Part shown: one piece after another, positions 1 through 6,198 of the stretch
Layout of the letters: every line of letters begins with the position of its first letter
Position numbering within the stretch: position 1 is the first letter of the stretch
Source of the DNA: an uncultured Caryophanales bacterium
Lineage (GTDB): Bacteria; Bacillota_I; Bacilli_A; RF39; UBA660
Direction of reading: 5' to 3'
Assembly: GCA_946402785.1 (NCBI GenBank)
Contig: CAMIXP010000052.1
Span: forward strand, 1-8,509
Length of the DNA stretch: 8,509 nucleotides
Program-made: the position numbers and the translations under genes
Notes under the pieces: model-generated
What the model saw: only the letters and a program-made list of their open reading frames with translations
Database searches by the model: none
Told to the model about the DNA's origin: nothing

Positions 1-701
1 TCATACTTCACAATATTCCACATATGATAATCTTCTGATTCTCCATTGACAATATAAGACTCTATTCCAATACGAGAAAAAATAATTTGACTGGCTTTCG
101 CAAATCCAGCACAAACAGCATTCTTTTTAATAAAAACATTATAGGCAGATTGATTCTTTGCGGTATAAGTAAAGTAATGATCATACGTACTGTGATTTCC
201 TATCCAATCATATACATATAATATCTTTTCTTTATCATTCATGTTTTTAGTTTCTTTTTCAATCTTGGAAAGCATTTTATTTATTTGCCAAACACCTGTA
301 TAATCTTTTAATAAAGAATGATAGGCAGGATGAAGTCTTAAAACAAACTTGCCGTTAGAATAATGCCAACTATATCCAGCATAATTCATTAGTTCTGGAT
401 GATCTACATAAATGGCTTCACTCGCATAATGAATAATATCGCCACAATCCTCATAATCAACACAATGAAAACGATCCATATCAATGACAGAACGATTCTT
501 ATGTTTAATAGAACGATCTAAGATATAATCATACATAGCTTGATCATCTTCTCCCAAGAACTCATGATAAATTCTCTCATCACTTTCATATAACGAATTC
601 ACAACATGATTACTGGTATCTCGAAGACCGATACAAAAATCAAACACTCCGTATGCTACACAAATCAAGATCACAATAACCAATATTTTCTTTTTATTCA
701 T
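1..701 (-). CDS. Transglutaminase-like domain protein, membrane-anchored (3' end outside window)
   Basis: The frame is open from an ATG at 699-701 to the window edge, giving 233 codons with no stop. Residues 1-5 are MNKKK and residues 6-25 are hydrophobic, so the protein is probably held in the membrane or secreted. The C-terminal part carries a transglutaminase-core signature: YDH at about 173-175, QSAYNVF at 184-190, then AVCAGFAKA with the likely nucleophile Cys197, and HMWNIVK with the likely catalytic His226. The usual third residue, Asp, would lie just past the edge. Bacterial proteins of this type act as proteases, cross-linkers or unknown thiol enzymes at the cell surface; the substrate here cannot be told. 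It is the last visible gene of a three-gene run. Its Shine-Dalgarno sequence overlaps the stop codon of the gene before it, which suggests translational coupling. The domain call is strong; the cellular role is unknown. Confidence 0.85.
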   Translation of the reverse strand, partial: MNKKKILVIVILICVAYGVFDFCIGLRDTSNHVVNSLYESDERIYHEFLGEDDQAMYDYILDRSIKHKNRSVIDMDRFHCVDYEDCGDIIHYASEAIYVDHPELMNYAGYSWHYSNGKFVLRLHPAYHSLLKDYTGVWQINKMLSKIEKETKNMNDKEKILYVYDWIGNHSTYDHYFTYTAKNQSAYNVFIKKNAVCAGFAKASQIIFSRIGIESYIVNGESEDYHMWNIVKY

Positions 702-705
702 TTCA

Positions 706-713
706 ATCACCCT
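706..713 (-). promoter_or_regulatory. Shine-Dalgarno of the transglutaminase-like gene, overlapping the upstream stop
   Basis: On the minus strand AGGGTGAT stands four bases before the ATG at 699-701. The TGA stop of the preceding gene (707-709) lies inside this motif, so a ribosome ending the upstream gene stops on the next gene's binding site. This supports coupled translation of the pair. Confidence 0.7.
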
Positions 714-1204
714 GCTCCAAAGATTCTTTGAAGTATTTTATTATCATATTTACCTTCATCATTATTATTTAAATCAACAGACTCTGTTCTACCTGGTTGA
801 TAATCAAACCGGTATGATAAGTTATGCATTAACCACTCTAAACGCATAGACTCTGTCGTACGATCCCAATCACTAGGATCTTGTCTTTCATATTCTTGTA
901 AGACCTCAATCACATCATTACGATCTTTCGGAGTACAAATTCCACAAGAATAATAAATTTTCATATTAGGATCCTTTTTAGAATGTCTTTCATCCTCCAC
1001 CAATATCATATTATCACCTAAAGGAATACTTTCTAAAAAGTGAATATCTCCAATATAAATCTTCCCACAAGAACATTCAGCAAACGCATCTTCATTTGGT
1101 AATAATTGATAATTTGCGTGATATTGTGGTTTTAAACAGAAAGGAGTTGCTAAGGCAATAAACAAACTCACAGCTGCTAATTTACGTTTAAATTTTTGAT
1201 TCAT
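707..1204 (-). CDS. Secreted four-cysteine protein of unknown function
   Basis: This 165-residue protein is not one I recognise. It begins with a basic stretch (NQKFKRK) and a hydrophobic segment at about 9-24, which fits an export signal; Cys23 lies near the end of that segment, but the context (TPFC) is not a good lipobox. The mature part has a CxC pair (Cys44, Cys46) and a CxxC pair (Cys87, Cys90), which could form two disulfides or bind a metal. The C-terminal third has a distinct block: EWLMHNLSY at 123-131, then R139 and SVDLNNNDEG at 142-151. The start is supported by AGGGGG ending about six bases before the ATG. It lies 18 bases after the Pr6Pr-like gene and 5 bases before the transglutaminase-like gene, so all three are probably co-transcribed. 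A role as partner or substrate of the transglutaminase-like protein is speculation. Confidence 0.75.
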   Translation of the reverse strand: MNQKFKRKLAAVSLFIALATPFCLKPQYHANYQLLPNEDAFAECSCGKIYIGDIHFLESIPLGDNMILVEDERHSKKDPNMKIYYSCGICTPKDRNDVIEVLQEYERQDPSDWDRTTESMRLEWLMHNLSYRFDYQPGRTESVDLNNNDEGKYDNKILQRIFGAG

Positions 1205-1222
1205 AGAAACCCCCTATCAAGA

Positions 1223-1867
1223 TTATTTTTTTCGACAAGAAACAAACCATAAGAAATAAGATATTCCATAGGTTGCTAAAAATACAATTGGTACTACATA
1301 ATAAATACTAGAAGCACCAGCTCTTAAAAATCCATAAAAGTCATAATGCGGAGAAACGATATGATTTTCCATATGAGTAAAAATAGAAGTCATATAAAAA
1401 ATCGCATAGATTCCCATCGGAACCAACCCTAAGAAAGTCATTTTATAGGGCATCGTTCTCTTTTCAAAAAAGATAAAAGAAATAGCACTAAGAACTGGAA
1501 CCATAAAATGAAAGAATAAGTTACTATTCTGATAAAATGCAAAAAATGGAAACTTAGAAGTTGGTGCTAAGAAGAAGGCAGTTACAAAGAAAGTTAATAA
1601 AACACCAACACATGCCATAAATTTTAAAATATGTAGCCATTGGGGAATTTCTTTTTTGAAAAATACATAGATTAAAAAAATCAAAGAAGTCATTCCTACA
1701 AAGATATTAGAATCAACTGTAAAATATTTAAAGTTCTCCCATCCACTTGTTTCTAATATTAATTGTTGTGTCATAAATCGTATACCACAAACCATGAAAA
1801 CAACACCAATCAATGCAAGAATAAAAACAAGTGCATTGAATAGAATTGCTAATTTTTGATGTTTCAA
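1223..1867 (-). CDS. Pr6Pr/AIG1-like six-TM membrane protein, putative lipid hydrolase
   Basis: The product is 214 residues from a TTG start at 1865-1867 and has about six membrane segments (roughly 8-31, 50-70, 78-101, 116-135, 142-161, 186-208). FTVDSN and FFHFMVP resemble the two conserved blocks of bacterial Pr6Pr proteins, which belong to the FAR-17a/AIG1 superfamily. In human AIG1 and ADTRP a Thr and a His in equivalent membrane positions form an unusual hydrolase pair acting on fatty-acid esters of hydroxy fatty acids. The matching residues here would be Thr50 and His120. Activity in the bacterial proteins is inferred, not shown. A longer frame from a GTG at 1885 is open but unlikely: a strong Shine-Dalgarno motif lies inside it, and a promoter just upstream would start the mRNA at about 1884. 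It is the first gene of a three-gene run. Confidence 0.75.
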   Translation of the reverse strand: MKHQKLAILFNALVFILALIGVVFMVCGIRFMTQQLILETSGWENFKYFTVDSNIFVGMTSLIFLIYVFFKKEIPQWLHILKFMACVGVLLTFFVTAFFLAPTSKFPFFAFYQNSNLFFHFMVPVLSAISFIFFEKRTMPYKMTFLGLVPMGIYAIFYMTSIFTHMENHIVSPHYDFYGFLRAGASSIYYVVPIVFLATYGISYFLWFVSCRKK

Positions 1868-1870
1868 AGC

Positions 1871-1880
1871 ATCACCCTCT
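1871..1880 (-). promoter_or_regulatory. Shine-Dalgarno that fixes a TTG start for the Pr6Pr-like gene
   Basis: AGAGGGTGAT on the minus strand ends three bases before TTG (1865-1867). It lies downstream of the GTG at 1883-1885, so that GTG would have no binding site in front of it. The same GGTGAT form precedes several other genes in the window. Confidence 0.7.
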
Positions 1881-1890
1881 AACACTTGTT

Positions 1891-1899
1891 ATTATACCA
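1891..1899 (-). promoter_or_regulatory. Extended -10 promoter of the Pr6Pr-like / secreted protein / transglutaminase run
   Basis: The minus strand reads TGGTATAAT: a perfect TATAAT (1891-1896) with the TG of an extended -10. At a 17-base spacing the -35 position (1914-1919) reads TTTTTG, a poor match that falls in the preceding terminator, so the extended -10 probably compensates. Initiation would be near 1884, giving a leader of about 17 bases before the TTG. Confidence 0.7.
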
Positions 1900-1904
1900 T
1901 AAGA

Positions 1905-1930
1905 AAATGAATCCAAAAAGGGATTCATTT
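1905..1930 (-). terminator. Intrinsic terminator of rarA, containing its stop codon
   Basis: On the minus strand AAATGAATCC, a CTTTTT loop and GGATTCATTT form a perfect 10-bp stem followed by TCTT. The TGA stop of rarA (1925-1927) lies in the 5' arm. The U-run is short, so termination may be partial; the stem is nearly symmetrical but no convergent gene is present. Confidence 0.7.
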
Positions 1931-3223
1931 CTTTTTTCTTTGTTCATTTTGCTTTAAGATTTCTTGTACGCTTTTTTCATTTCCATGATTTGTTGGAACA
2001 TAGTATTTTTTATTCTTTAAAGAATCTGGTAAACACTGCATATCCGTAATACCACCATAGTTATGTGCATACTTATATCCTTTACCATAACCAAGTTCAG
2101 AATCTAACTTTGTCTCAGCATTTCTAAGATGTAAAGGAACTGGTTCATTCGCTGTTTTTATGGCATCCGATGCAGCGGCATCATATCCAACATATAAAGC
2201 ATTTGATTTTGGAGAAACACTCAAATATACAACCGCTTGTGCAAGATTCACATTACATTCTGGAATTCCAATAAAAGTTACAGCTTGATAAGCACTAACA
2301 GCTTGAACCAAAGCATTGGCATTTGCCATACCAATATCTTCAGATGCAAAACGAACCAAACGTCTTGCCACATACTTTGGATCTTCTCCTGCTTCCAACA
2401 TTCTCGCTAAATAATACAAAGCCGCATCCGGATCACTATTTCTCATAGATTTATGCAAAGCAGAAATTAAATTATAATGTTCTTCTCCATTTTTATCATA
2501 TAAGAAAGTTTTCTTTTGAAGAACACTTTCTAATTCTTTCTTCGTTAATTTTTTCTTTTTCCCCTTACCAGTAACAGTATTAATAAAATTCTCTAAAGTA
2601 TTTAAAGCGTTACGCGCATCTCCATTACAGATATTCGCAATAATTTCAAAACAATCTTCATCAATAGAAGTAGTTGGATATACCCTCTCCATAGCACGTT
2701 TTAAAATCGTCACAATATTTTCTTTGGATAAAGAATGGAGAACATATACTTTCGTTCTAGAAAGTAAAGCAGAATTCACTTCAAAAGAAGGATTCTCAGT
2801 AGTTGCTCCAATGAGAATAATCGTACCATTTTCTACATAAGGCAAGAAAGCATCTTGTTGAGCTTTATTAAACCTGTGAATTTCATCTACAAATAAGATG
2901 GTTTTTTTACCCATACTTTTATTATATTTCGCAATTTCAAATATTTCTTTTACTTCTTTCACACCAGAAGTAACGGCAGATAATTCATGGAAACTAGATT
3001 GTGTTTTTTCCGCAATAATTTTTGCCAATGTTGTTTTTCCAACCCCAGGAGGTCCCCAAAAAATCATAGAAGAAATTTGATCAGAGTCAATCATCTTACG
3101 AATAGAAGAATCTTTCCCAACCACTTCTTCTTGACCAACAAAATCATCTAAAGTTTTAGGTCTCATTTTATCTGCTAAAGGTTTAAATTGTGAATCATCA
3201 ATATCCATATCAAATAAATTCAT
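1925..3223 (-). CDS. rarA: Replication-associated recombination protein A (RarA/MgsA), AAA+ ATPase
   Basis: The product is 432 residues, close to the usual length (E. coli RarA 447). Motifs in order: the RarA-type N-terminal stretch MRPKTLDDFVGQ, Walker A GPPGVGKT at 57-64, Walker B ILFVDE at 109-114 followed by IHRFN, sensor 1 GATTEN at 139-144, a likely arginine finger in SALLSR (Arg156) and sensor 2 GDAR at 201-204. The C-terminal half has the RarA/WRNIP1 tetramerisation region with ARRLVRFASEDIG and LHLRNAETK. The family acts as a tetramer at stalled replication forks and single-stranded DNA gaps, linking replication with recombination. The start is ATG at 3221-3223, not the in-frame GTG at 3230-3232, because that GTG is part of the Shine-Dalgarno motif AGGTGAT. 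It appears to be transcribed alone, between its own promoter and terminator. Identification is firm. Confidence 0.96.
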   Translation of the reverse strand: MNLFDMDIDDSQFKPLADKMRPKTLDDFVGQEEVVGKDSSIRKMIDSDQISSMIFWGPPGVGKTTLAKIIAEKTQSSFHELSAVTSGVKEVKEIFEIAKYNKSMGKKTILFVDEIHRFNKAQQDAFLPYVENGTIILIGATTENPSFEVNSALLSRTKVYVLHSLSKENIVTILKRAMERVYPTTSIDEDCFEIIANICNGDARNALNTLENFINTVTGKGKKKKLTKKELESVLQKKTFLYDKNGEEHYNLISALHKSMRNSDPDAALYYLARMLEAGEDPKYVARRLVRFASEDIGMANANALVQAVSAYQAVTFIGIPECNVNLAQAVVYLSVSPKSNALYVGYDAAASDAIKTANEPVPLHLRNAETKLDSELGYGKGYKYAHNYGGITDMQCLPDSLKNKKYYVPTNHGNEKSVQEILKQNEQRKKK

Positions 3224-3227
3224 GTGA

Positions 3228-3234
3228 ATCACCT
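3228..3234 (-). promoter_or_regulatory. Shine-Dalgarno fixing the ATG start of rarA
   Basis: AGGTGAT lies four bases before ATG 3221-3223 and overlaps the alternative GTG (3230-3232). The predicted transcription start (about 3234) coincides with the first base of this motif, so the leader would be about 11 bases. Confidence 0.7.
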
Positions 3235-3240
3235 ATTACT

Positions 3241-3249
3241 ATTATAACA
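3241..3249 (-). promoter_or_regulatory. Extended -10 promoter of rarA
   Basis: The minus strand reads TGTTATAAT, a perfect TATAAT with the extended TG. No -35 match is seen; the 17-spaced hexamer is TAAAAA and falls in the preceding terminator. A T-rich stretch directly upstream could help, but strength is unknown. Confidence 0.65.
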
Positions 3250-3256
3250 AAAAAAG

Positions 3257-3276
3257 AAAAGGATTTTTATCCTTTT
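3257..3276 (-). terminator. Terminator of the single-pass membrane protein gene, containing its stop
   Basis: AAAAGGAT, an AAAA loop and ATCCTTTT form an 8-bp stem on the minus strand, followed by C and then seven T. The TAA stop (3267-3269) sits in the loop and the last base of the 5' arm. Only two G-C pairs are present, so it may be leaky into rarA. Confidence 0.6.
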
Positions 3277-4172
3277 TCTATTTGTACTAATTTTTGATCC
3301 TCAAATGTATAAATCACTTTATTGATTGGATAATTAATAATTCCATCTTCAAAGTATTCTCCAACAGATTCATAAGGGTAAACAGAATAAATATATCCAT
3401 CATATATAATTCCCTCTACCGTTGTAATAACAACTTTCTTTCCCTCTACTTTGATATCAATAATTTCTCTAGAAATAGAAGTATTACCTTTTTCAAGTAA
3501 TCGATTTGTCACATAAGATTCTAACTTATCGAAATAACGAACTTTATTTCCATTATAATCAAAACTTACTTCTTTGCAGCCTTTTCCAAACAAATGACTA
3601 CAAGCATCTCCTAAAGAACTTTGATCAATCACATGATAATCATCTTCTACTTCTAGCTTTTCAAAATTCATAGAATTTAAAGAAAAATAATTTTTGATTT
3701 CATCTGTTAGATTTCCTTGATAAAAATCTTCTAAATAAGCAGATTGATCTGATAAAACATAATCATTTAAATAAGAAGCATATTCTCCCTTTAACTCTTC
3801 TAGTGTTGGTTCATGAACTTCTTCTACTTCTTCTTTCTTCTCCGTCTTTTCTACCACTTCTTCTTTGGATTCAACTGGATGAAAGAATTGATCAAAATAA
3901 TGTTCTGTATAAAGTAAATATGTTAAGAAAAGAATCAAAGCAAAAAACAACAATAAGAAAATATTTTTAATGAGAATCTTTCTGTTTTTTTCACGAATTA
4001 ATCTTCGATTTGCTTTATCAATTTCTTCTAAAAACTCTTTTTTTACCTTTTCTGTTACAGACTTTTCAATTCGCTTATCCATTTCCAAATCTACATAATC
4101 CATAACTTCTTTTTTCATCGCATTGGTATCTACTACAACCACATTTGATTCTTCTTTTTTTGCTTTTGCCAT
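3267..4172 (-). CDS. Single-pass membrane protein with cytoplasmic helix and extracytoplasmic domain, unknown function
   Basis: I do not recognise this 301-residue protein. Residues 1-66 are highly charged and predicted helical, possibly a coiled coil (EKVKKEFLEEIDKANRRL), and end in a basic cluster (REKNRK), which by the positive-inside rule places them in the cytoplasm. One membrane segment follows at about 69-88. Residues 101-130 are a Glu/Lys-rich linker (KEEVVEKTEKKEEVEE). Residues about 131-301 form a mixed alpha/beta domain that should lie outside the cell; it has two cysteines, Cys191 and Cys199, that could pair. No enzyme motif is visible. The start follows a strong AGGAGG. The gene has its own promoter and terminator and appears to be transcribed alone. 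The layout would fit a cell-envelope scaffold or sensor, but that is a guess. Confidence 0.8.
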   Translation of the reverse strand: MAKAKKEESNVVVVDTNAMKKEVMDYVDLEMDKRIEKSVTEKVKKEFLEEIDKANRRLIREKNRKILIKNIFLLLFFALILFLTYLLYTEHYFDQFFHPVESKEEVVEKTEKKEEVEEVHEPTLEELKGEYASYLNDYVLSDQSAYLEDFYQGNLTDEIKNYFSLNSMNFEKLEVEDDYHVIDQSSLGDACSHLFGKGCKEVSFDYNGNKVRYFDKLESYVTNRLLEKGNTSISREIIDIKVEGKKVVITTVEGIIYDGYIYSVYPYESVGEYFEDGIINYPINKVIYTFEDQKLVQIEKG

Positions 4173-4192
4173 AACCTAACCCTCCTAATATT

Positions 4193-4221
4193 AGTATAAA
4201 TGCTTTCAAAATAAAAAACAA
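4193..4221 (-). promoter_or_regulatory. Promoter of the single-pass membrane protein gene
   Basis: The minus strand has TTGTTT (4216-4221), a 17-base spacer and TATACT (4193-4198). The -35 lies in the 3' arm and U-run of the preceding terminator. Initiation is expected near 4186, just before the Shine-Dalgarno motif TAGGAGGG, for a leader of about 14 bases. Confidence 0.65.
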
Positions 4222-4241
4222 GATTTCATTGAAATCTTGTT
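4217..4241 (-). terminator. Strong intrinsic terminator after the PNPOx-family gene
   Basis: AACAAGATTTC, a three-base loop and GAAATCTTGTT form a perfect 11-bp stem on the minus strand, followed by TTTT. The TAA stop of the PNPOx-family gene (4240-4242) overlaps the foot of the 5' arm. Confidence 0.8.
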
Positions 4242-4635
4242 AAAAACGTATTTCTTTTGGTGCATTTACAAAAGAAGAAATCGTAGCCTTTCCATGTTCC
4301 ATATAAAGTAACAATGTATTATCATCATTTTCGTTATACATTCCTCTAAGTTGTGGATTACGATCTAAGAAGAACTTCTTTGCTTCCACACGTTCATCAG
4401 CTTTTAATTCCCCTTCTAAACGAATCCATACTTCTCCTTGAGCTGCAGCACAAATTTCTACTTTTGGATTTTTCTCAATTTGTTTCGCAACATTCTTCTT
4501 TTTACCAGTTAGAAAATAAATCTTATCTTCGTAAATTTCAATCACACCAAATGGTCTAACTCTTGGTTGATCTCCCTCTTCCGTTGCTAAGAAAAAGCAA
4601 CCACAGCGTCTTAAAAAATCATATATCTCTTTCAT
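4240..4635 (-). CDS. Pyridoxamine 5'-phosphate oxidase family protein (FMN-binding split barrel)
   Basis: The 131-residue product matches the single-domain split-barrel flavoproteins in length and pattern. CGCFFLATEEGDQPRVRPFG at 11-30 corresponds to the first FMN-contacting strands, LTGKKKNVAKQIEKNP at 42-57 to the helix and loop near the FMN phosphate, and KVEICA at 58-63 to the following strand. These proteins form dimers with FMN bound between subunits. Many are general flavin reductases or stress-related proteins rather than true vitamin B6 oxidases, so the substrate is not assigned. It follows the YcxB-like gene with an AGGAGG that overlaps the upstream TAG stop, so the pair is probably translated in a coupled way. 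The family is clear; the reaction is not. Confidence 0.9.
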   Translation of the reverse strand: MKEIYDFLRRCGCFFLATEEGDQPRVRPFGVIEIYEDKIYFLTGKKKNVAKQIEKNPKVEICAAAQGEVWIRLEGELKADERVEAKKFFLDRNPQLRGMYNENDDNTLLLYMEHGKATISSFVNAPKEIRF

Positions 4636-4643
4636 AATTCCTC

Positions 4644-5201
4644 CTATTTCGTATAGTCTTCAATTAAAGATTCCCATTCCTCTTCTCGAATCATCTTTTC
4701 CATTTCCATTTTATATTCGATGGGAACTAACAAACAAGGTTCTCCAAAATGATATGGTAAAAATAAAACAGAATGAGGATTCACCGCAATCACACGGATC
4801 GAGTTCCAAGGAATCGAATACGGATGTTTTTCTCTCTTCACATGAATAGCGTCTTTATCTGCCGTAATGGTCATTTTTCCATCTAGCAAAGTTTCTGTAT
4901 CTTGATAAAATTTCCATTTTGCATAAATCCATCGAAATAAAGAAAAAGATAAAAATACAAATAAACAAAGAGAAAACAAACAGGAAAGGAAATCTCTCTT
5001 TAATAGAAAAATAATTCCAATCACTGATAGTAATAATAAGACCCATAAAATACATCCAAAAATCATTTTCCAATCTCTCATACGATAAGATGGTTGGATA
5101 GGAGCATTCGGTTTTCTTAGTACTTTCATCAAATATAAGAAAGTAATATGACTACCCTCTTTGATTGTTTCTTTTGGTAGATAAGGAACTGAAACTTTCA
5201 T
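4644..5201 (-). CDS. YcxB-like two-TM membrane protein
   Basis: The product is 185 residues with a polar N-terminus, two adjacent membrane segments at about 45-67 and 70-93, and a C-terminal beta-rich region. That region (about 108-162) has the pattern of the YcxB-like domain: TITADKDAIHVKREK, then the I-x-W core IPWNSIRVIAV and a final strand LLVPIEY. Proteins of this kind are common in Firmicutes and have no established function; the soluble part resembles small membrane-linked beta domains on the cytoplasmic face. ATG 5199-5201 is preceded by GGTGAT. It sits 21 bases after the SIS-domain gene and 8 bases before the PNPOx-family gene. An extended -10 between it and the SIS gene suggests it can also start its own transcript. 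Confidence 0.75.
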   Translation of the reverse strand: MKVSVPYLPKETIKEGSHITFLYLMKVLRKPNAPIQPSYRMRDWKMIFGCILWVLLLLSVIGIIFLLKRDFLSCLFSLCLFVFLSFSLFRWIYAKWKFYQDTETLLDGKMTITADKDAIHVKREKHPYSIPWNSIRVIAVNPHSVLFLPYHFGEPCLLVPIEYKMEMEKMIREEEWESLIEDYTK

Positions 5202-5216
5202 ATCATCACCAAATTT

Positions 5217-5225
5217 ATTATATCA
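5217..5225 (-). promoter_or_regulatory. Extended -10 promoter sharing the stop codon of the SIS gene
   Basis: The minus strand reads TGATATAAT. The first three bases are the TGA stop of the SIS-domain gene (5223-5225) and also supply the extended TG. Initiation near 5210 would give a leader of only about nine bases that begins with GGTGAT, the Shine-Dalgarno of the YcxB-like gene. No convincing -35 is present, and no terminator separates the two genes. Confidence 0.6.
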
Positions 5226-6137
5226 TACTTCTCCTTGGTACTTATATAACTTTTTCACAATCGGATTATAATCAACTCCTGATAGATCCATTCCCTTTGA
5301 ATCAGCAATATACTTTGTTAAATACATAGACTGAACAAGTCCAGAATAATCTCCTAATAATCCTTTTTCACAAGGAATACGAACCACCTCTCGATAATAC
5401 GGAGCAATCTCTTTTAACAATAATTCATCTAATTCCGTATGCGTATCAAAATAAATCGCAATACTAGGATGGTTCTTGCACATCGTACTTCTACCATGAC
5501 AATAAGAATATTTATCATGCACAACAGGAATACCAATTCCCGATTCCGTAATCGTTGACTCTAAATATTTAGCCGCAGTACTTGTATCAATTCCACTAAA
5601 GATTTCAAAAACAGGTACACTTGTATCAAAAGAAAAATCATGTTTTTGTAATCGCTCTAATACAAGATCCTCTCTTCCATCTAAATAATAATCCATTAAG
5701 ATACTACAAGGAACCAACGTCGCTGCTAAAGAGATAAAACTCTTCTCTGGATTACGACAAGTATAAGTAATGTTATGAACATCTTCTCTTTCATTTTTCT
5801 TTGCGCTTAATAAATAATGCTTTAAATCATTTAAAAATGATAATTGTACACCATAATTATTACCAGAATAACTGCAAGATAATACATTGTGATATCCATC
5901 AAAACCTCGGTAAGCAAAATCTCTTGGCTCTGTGTTTTGCGTAATAATATGATTCTTTTCACGAAGTACCTTACTAGCCATTTCAGATACAACACTAGAT
6001 CCACCTACTCCTGAAACAAGAGTTGGTTGTTGTAGGTTTTTGAATTCATAAAACATCCTATCAAGATCAGAATCAACAAAAGCATCTTTTACCCTTTCTT
6101 CTAATTTTTCAAAATTATAATTTCCATTCTTTTCCAT
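5223..6137 (-). CDS. SIS-domain protein (sugar-phosphate isomerase/deaminase-like)
   Basis: The 304-residue product has the double sugar-isomerase layout. SIS domain 1 shows SGVGGSS at 42-48 and SCSYSGN at 87-93, the loops that hold the sugar phosphate. SIS domain 2 starts at about 176; YCHGR at 212-216 resembles the HGP/HGR segment that supplies the second-domain histidine (His214) in GlmS- and FrlB-type enzymes. The C-terminal KGMDLSGVDYN (281-291) resembles the tail segment of such enzymes. Family members isomerise, deaminate or deglycate phosphosugars, or sense them. There is no kinase, PTS or regulator gene beside it to point to a substrate. ATG 6135-6137 follows a complete AGGAGG held in a hairpin. 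It probably heads an operon with the YcxB-like and PNPOx genes, since no terminator separates them. Confidence 0.85.
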   Translation of the reverse strand: MEKNGNYNFEKLEERVKDAFVDSDLDRMFYEFKNLQQPTLVSGVGGSSVVSEMASKVLREKNHIITQNTEPRDFAYRGFDGYHNVLSCSYSGNNYGVQLSFLNDLKHYLLSAKKNEREDVHNITYTCRNPEKSFISLAATLVPCSILMDYYLDGREDLVLERLQKHDFSFDTSVPVFEIFSGIDTSTAAKYLESTITESGIGIPVVHDKYSYCHGRSTMCKNHPSIAIYFDTHTELDELLLKEIAPYYREVVRIPCEKGLLGDYSGLVQSMYLTKYIADSKGMDLSGVDYNPIVKKLYKYQGEV

Positions 6138-6143
6138 AAAAAA

Positions 6144-6177
6144 TCCTCCTTAAGTATAAAGTAATACTTAAAGAGGA
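6144..6177 (-). terminator. Terminator-like hairpin that holds the Shine-Dalgarno of the SIS gene
   Basis: On the minus strand TCCTCTTTAAGTAT, a TACTTT loop and ATACTTAAGGAGGA form a 14-bp stem with one G-U pair, followed by six T and then the ATG. It looks like the intrinsic terminator of the DUF4870-like gene, whose stop is 22 bases upstream. AGGAGG, the only ribosome site for the SIS gene, is wholly in the 3' arm, and the U-run is the spacer to the ATG. A read-through transcript would therefore hide the site. A possible -10, TATACT (6153-6158), lies at the loop and 3' arm; a transcript from it would lack the 5' arm, but its -35 is poor and initiation near 6146 would cut into AGGAGG. Confidence 0.7.
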
Positions 6178-6198
6178 AATATTTCGTCACTATCAAAA

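Noticed and set aside
1868..1885. GTG start and six-residue extension of the Pr6Pr-like protein
   Set aside because: The predicted transcription start falls on the GTG itself, and the Shine-Dalgarno AGAGGGTGAT is downstream of it, spaced for the TTG at 1867.
2898..3080. Plus-strand reading frame of 60 codons
   Set aside because: It lies inside rarA over the Walker motifs, has no ribosome site, and is a shadow of the minus-strand codons. Other plus-strand frames (3294-3500, 4353-4559, 6320-6685, 6935-7222, 8234-8497) were rejected for the same reason.
4855..5073. Minus-strand 72-codon frame inside the YcxB-like gene
   Set aside because: It is out of frame with a convincing membrane protein gene and its hydrophobic look comes from the T-rich membrane-segment codons. 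No ribosome site precedes it.
707..5225. Possible Mycoplasma-type code (TGA as Trp)
   Set aside because: TGA ends three frames exactly at terminators, at a promoter or just before the next gene, and Trp is encoded by TGG throughout.
6151..6170. 20-base inverted repeat read as an operator
   Set aside because: The symmetry is fully explained by the core of the longer RNA hairpin 6144-6177, which continues through the AGGAGG. A repressor site is not excluded, but there is no separate support for it.
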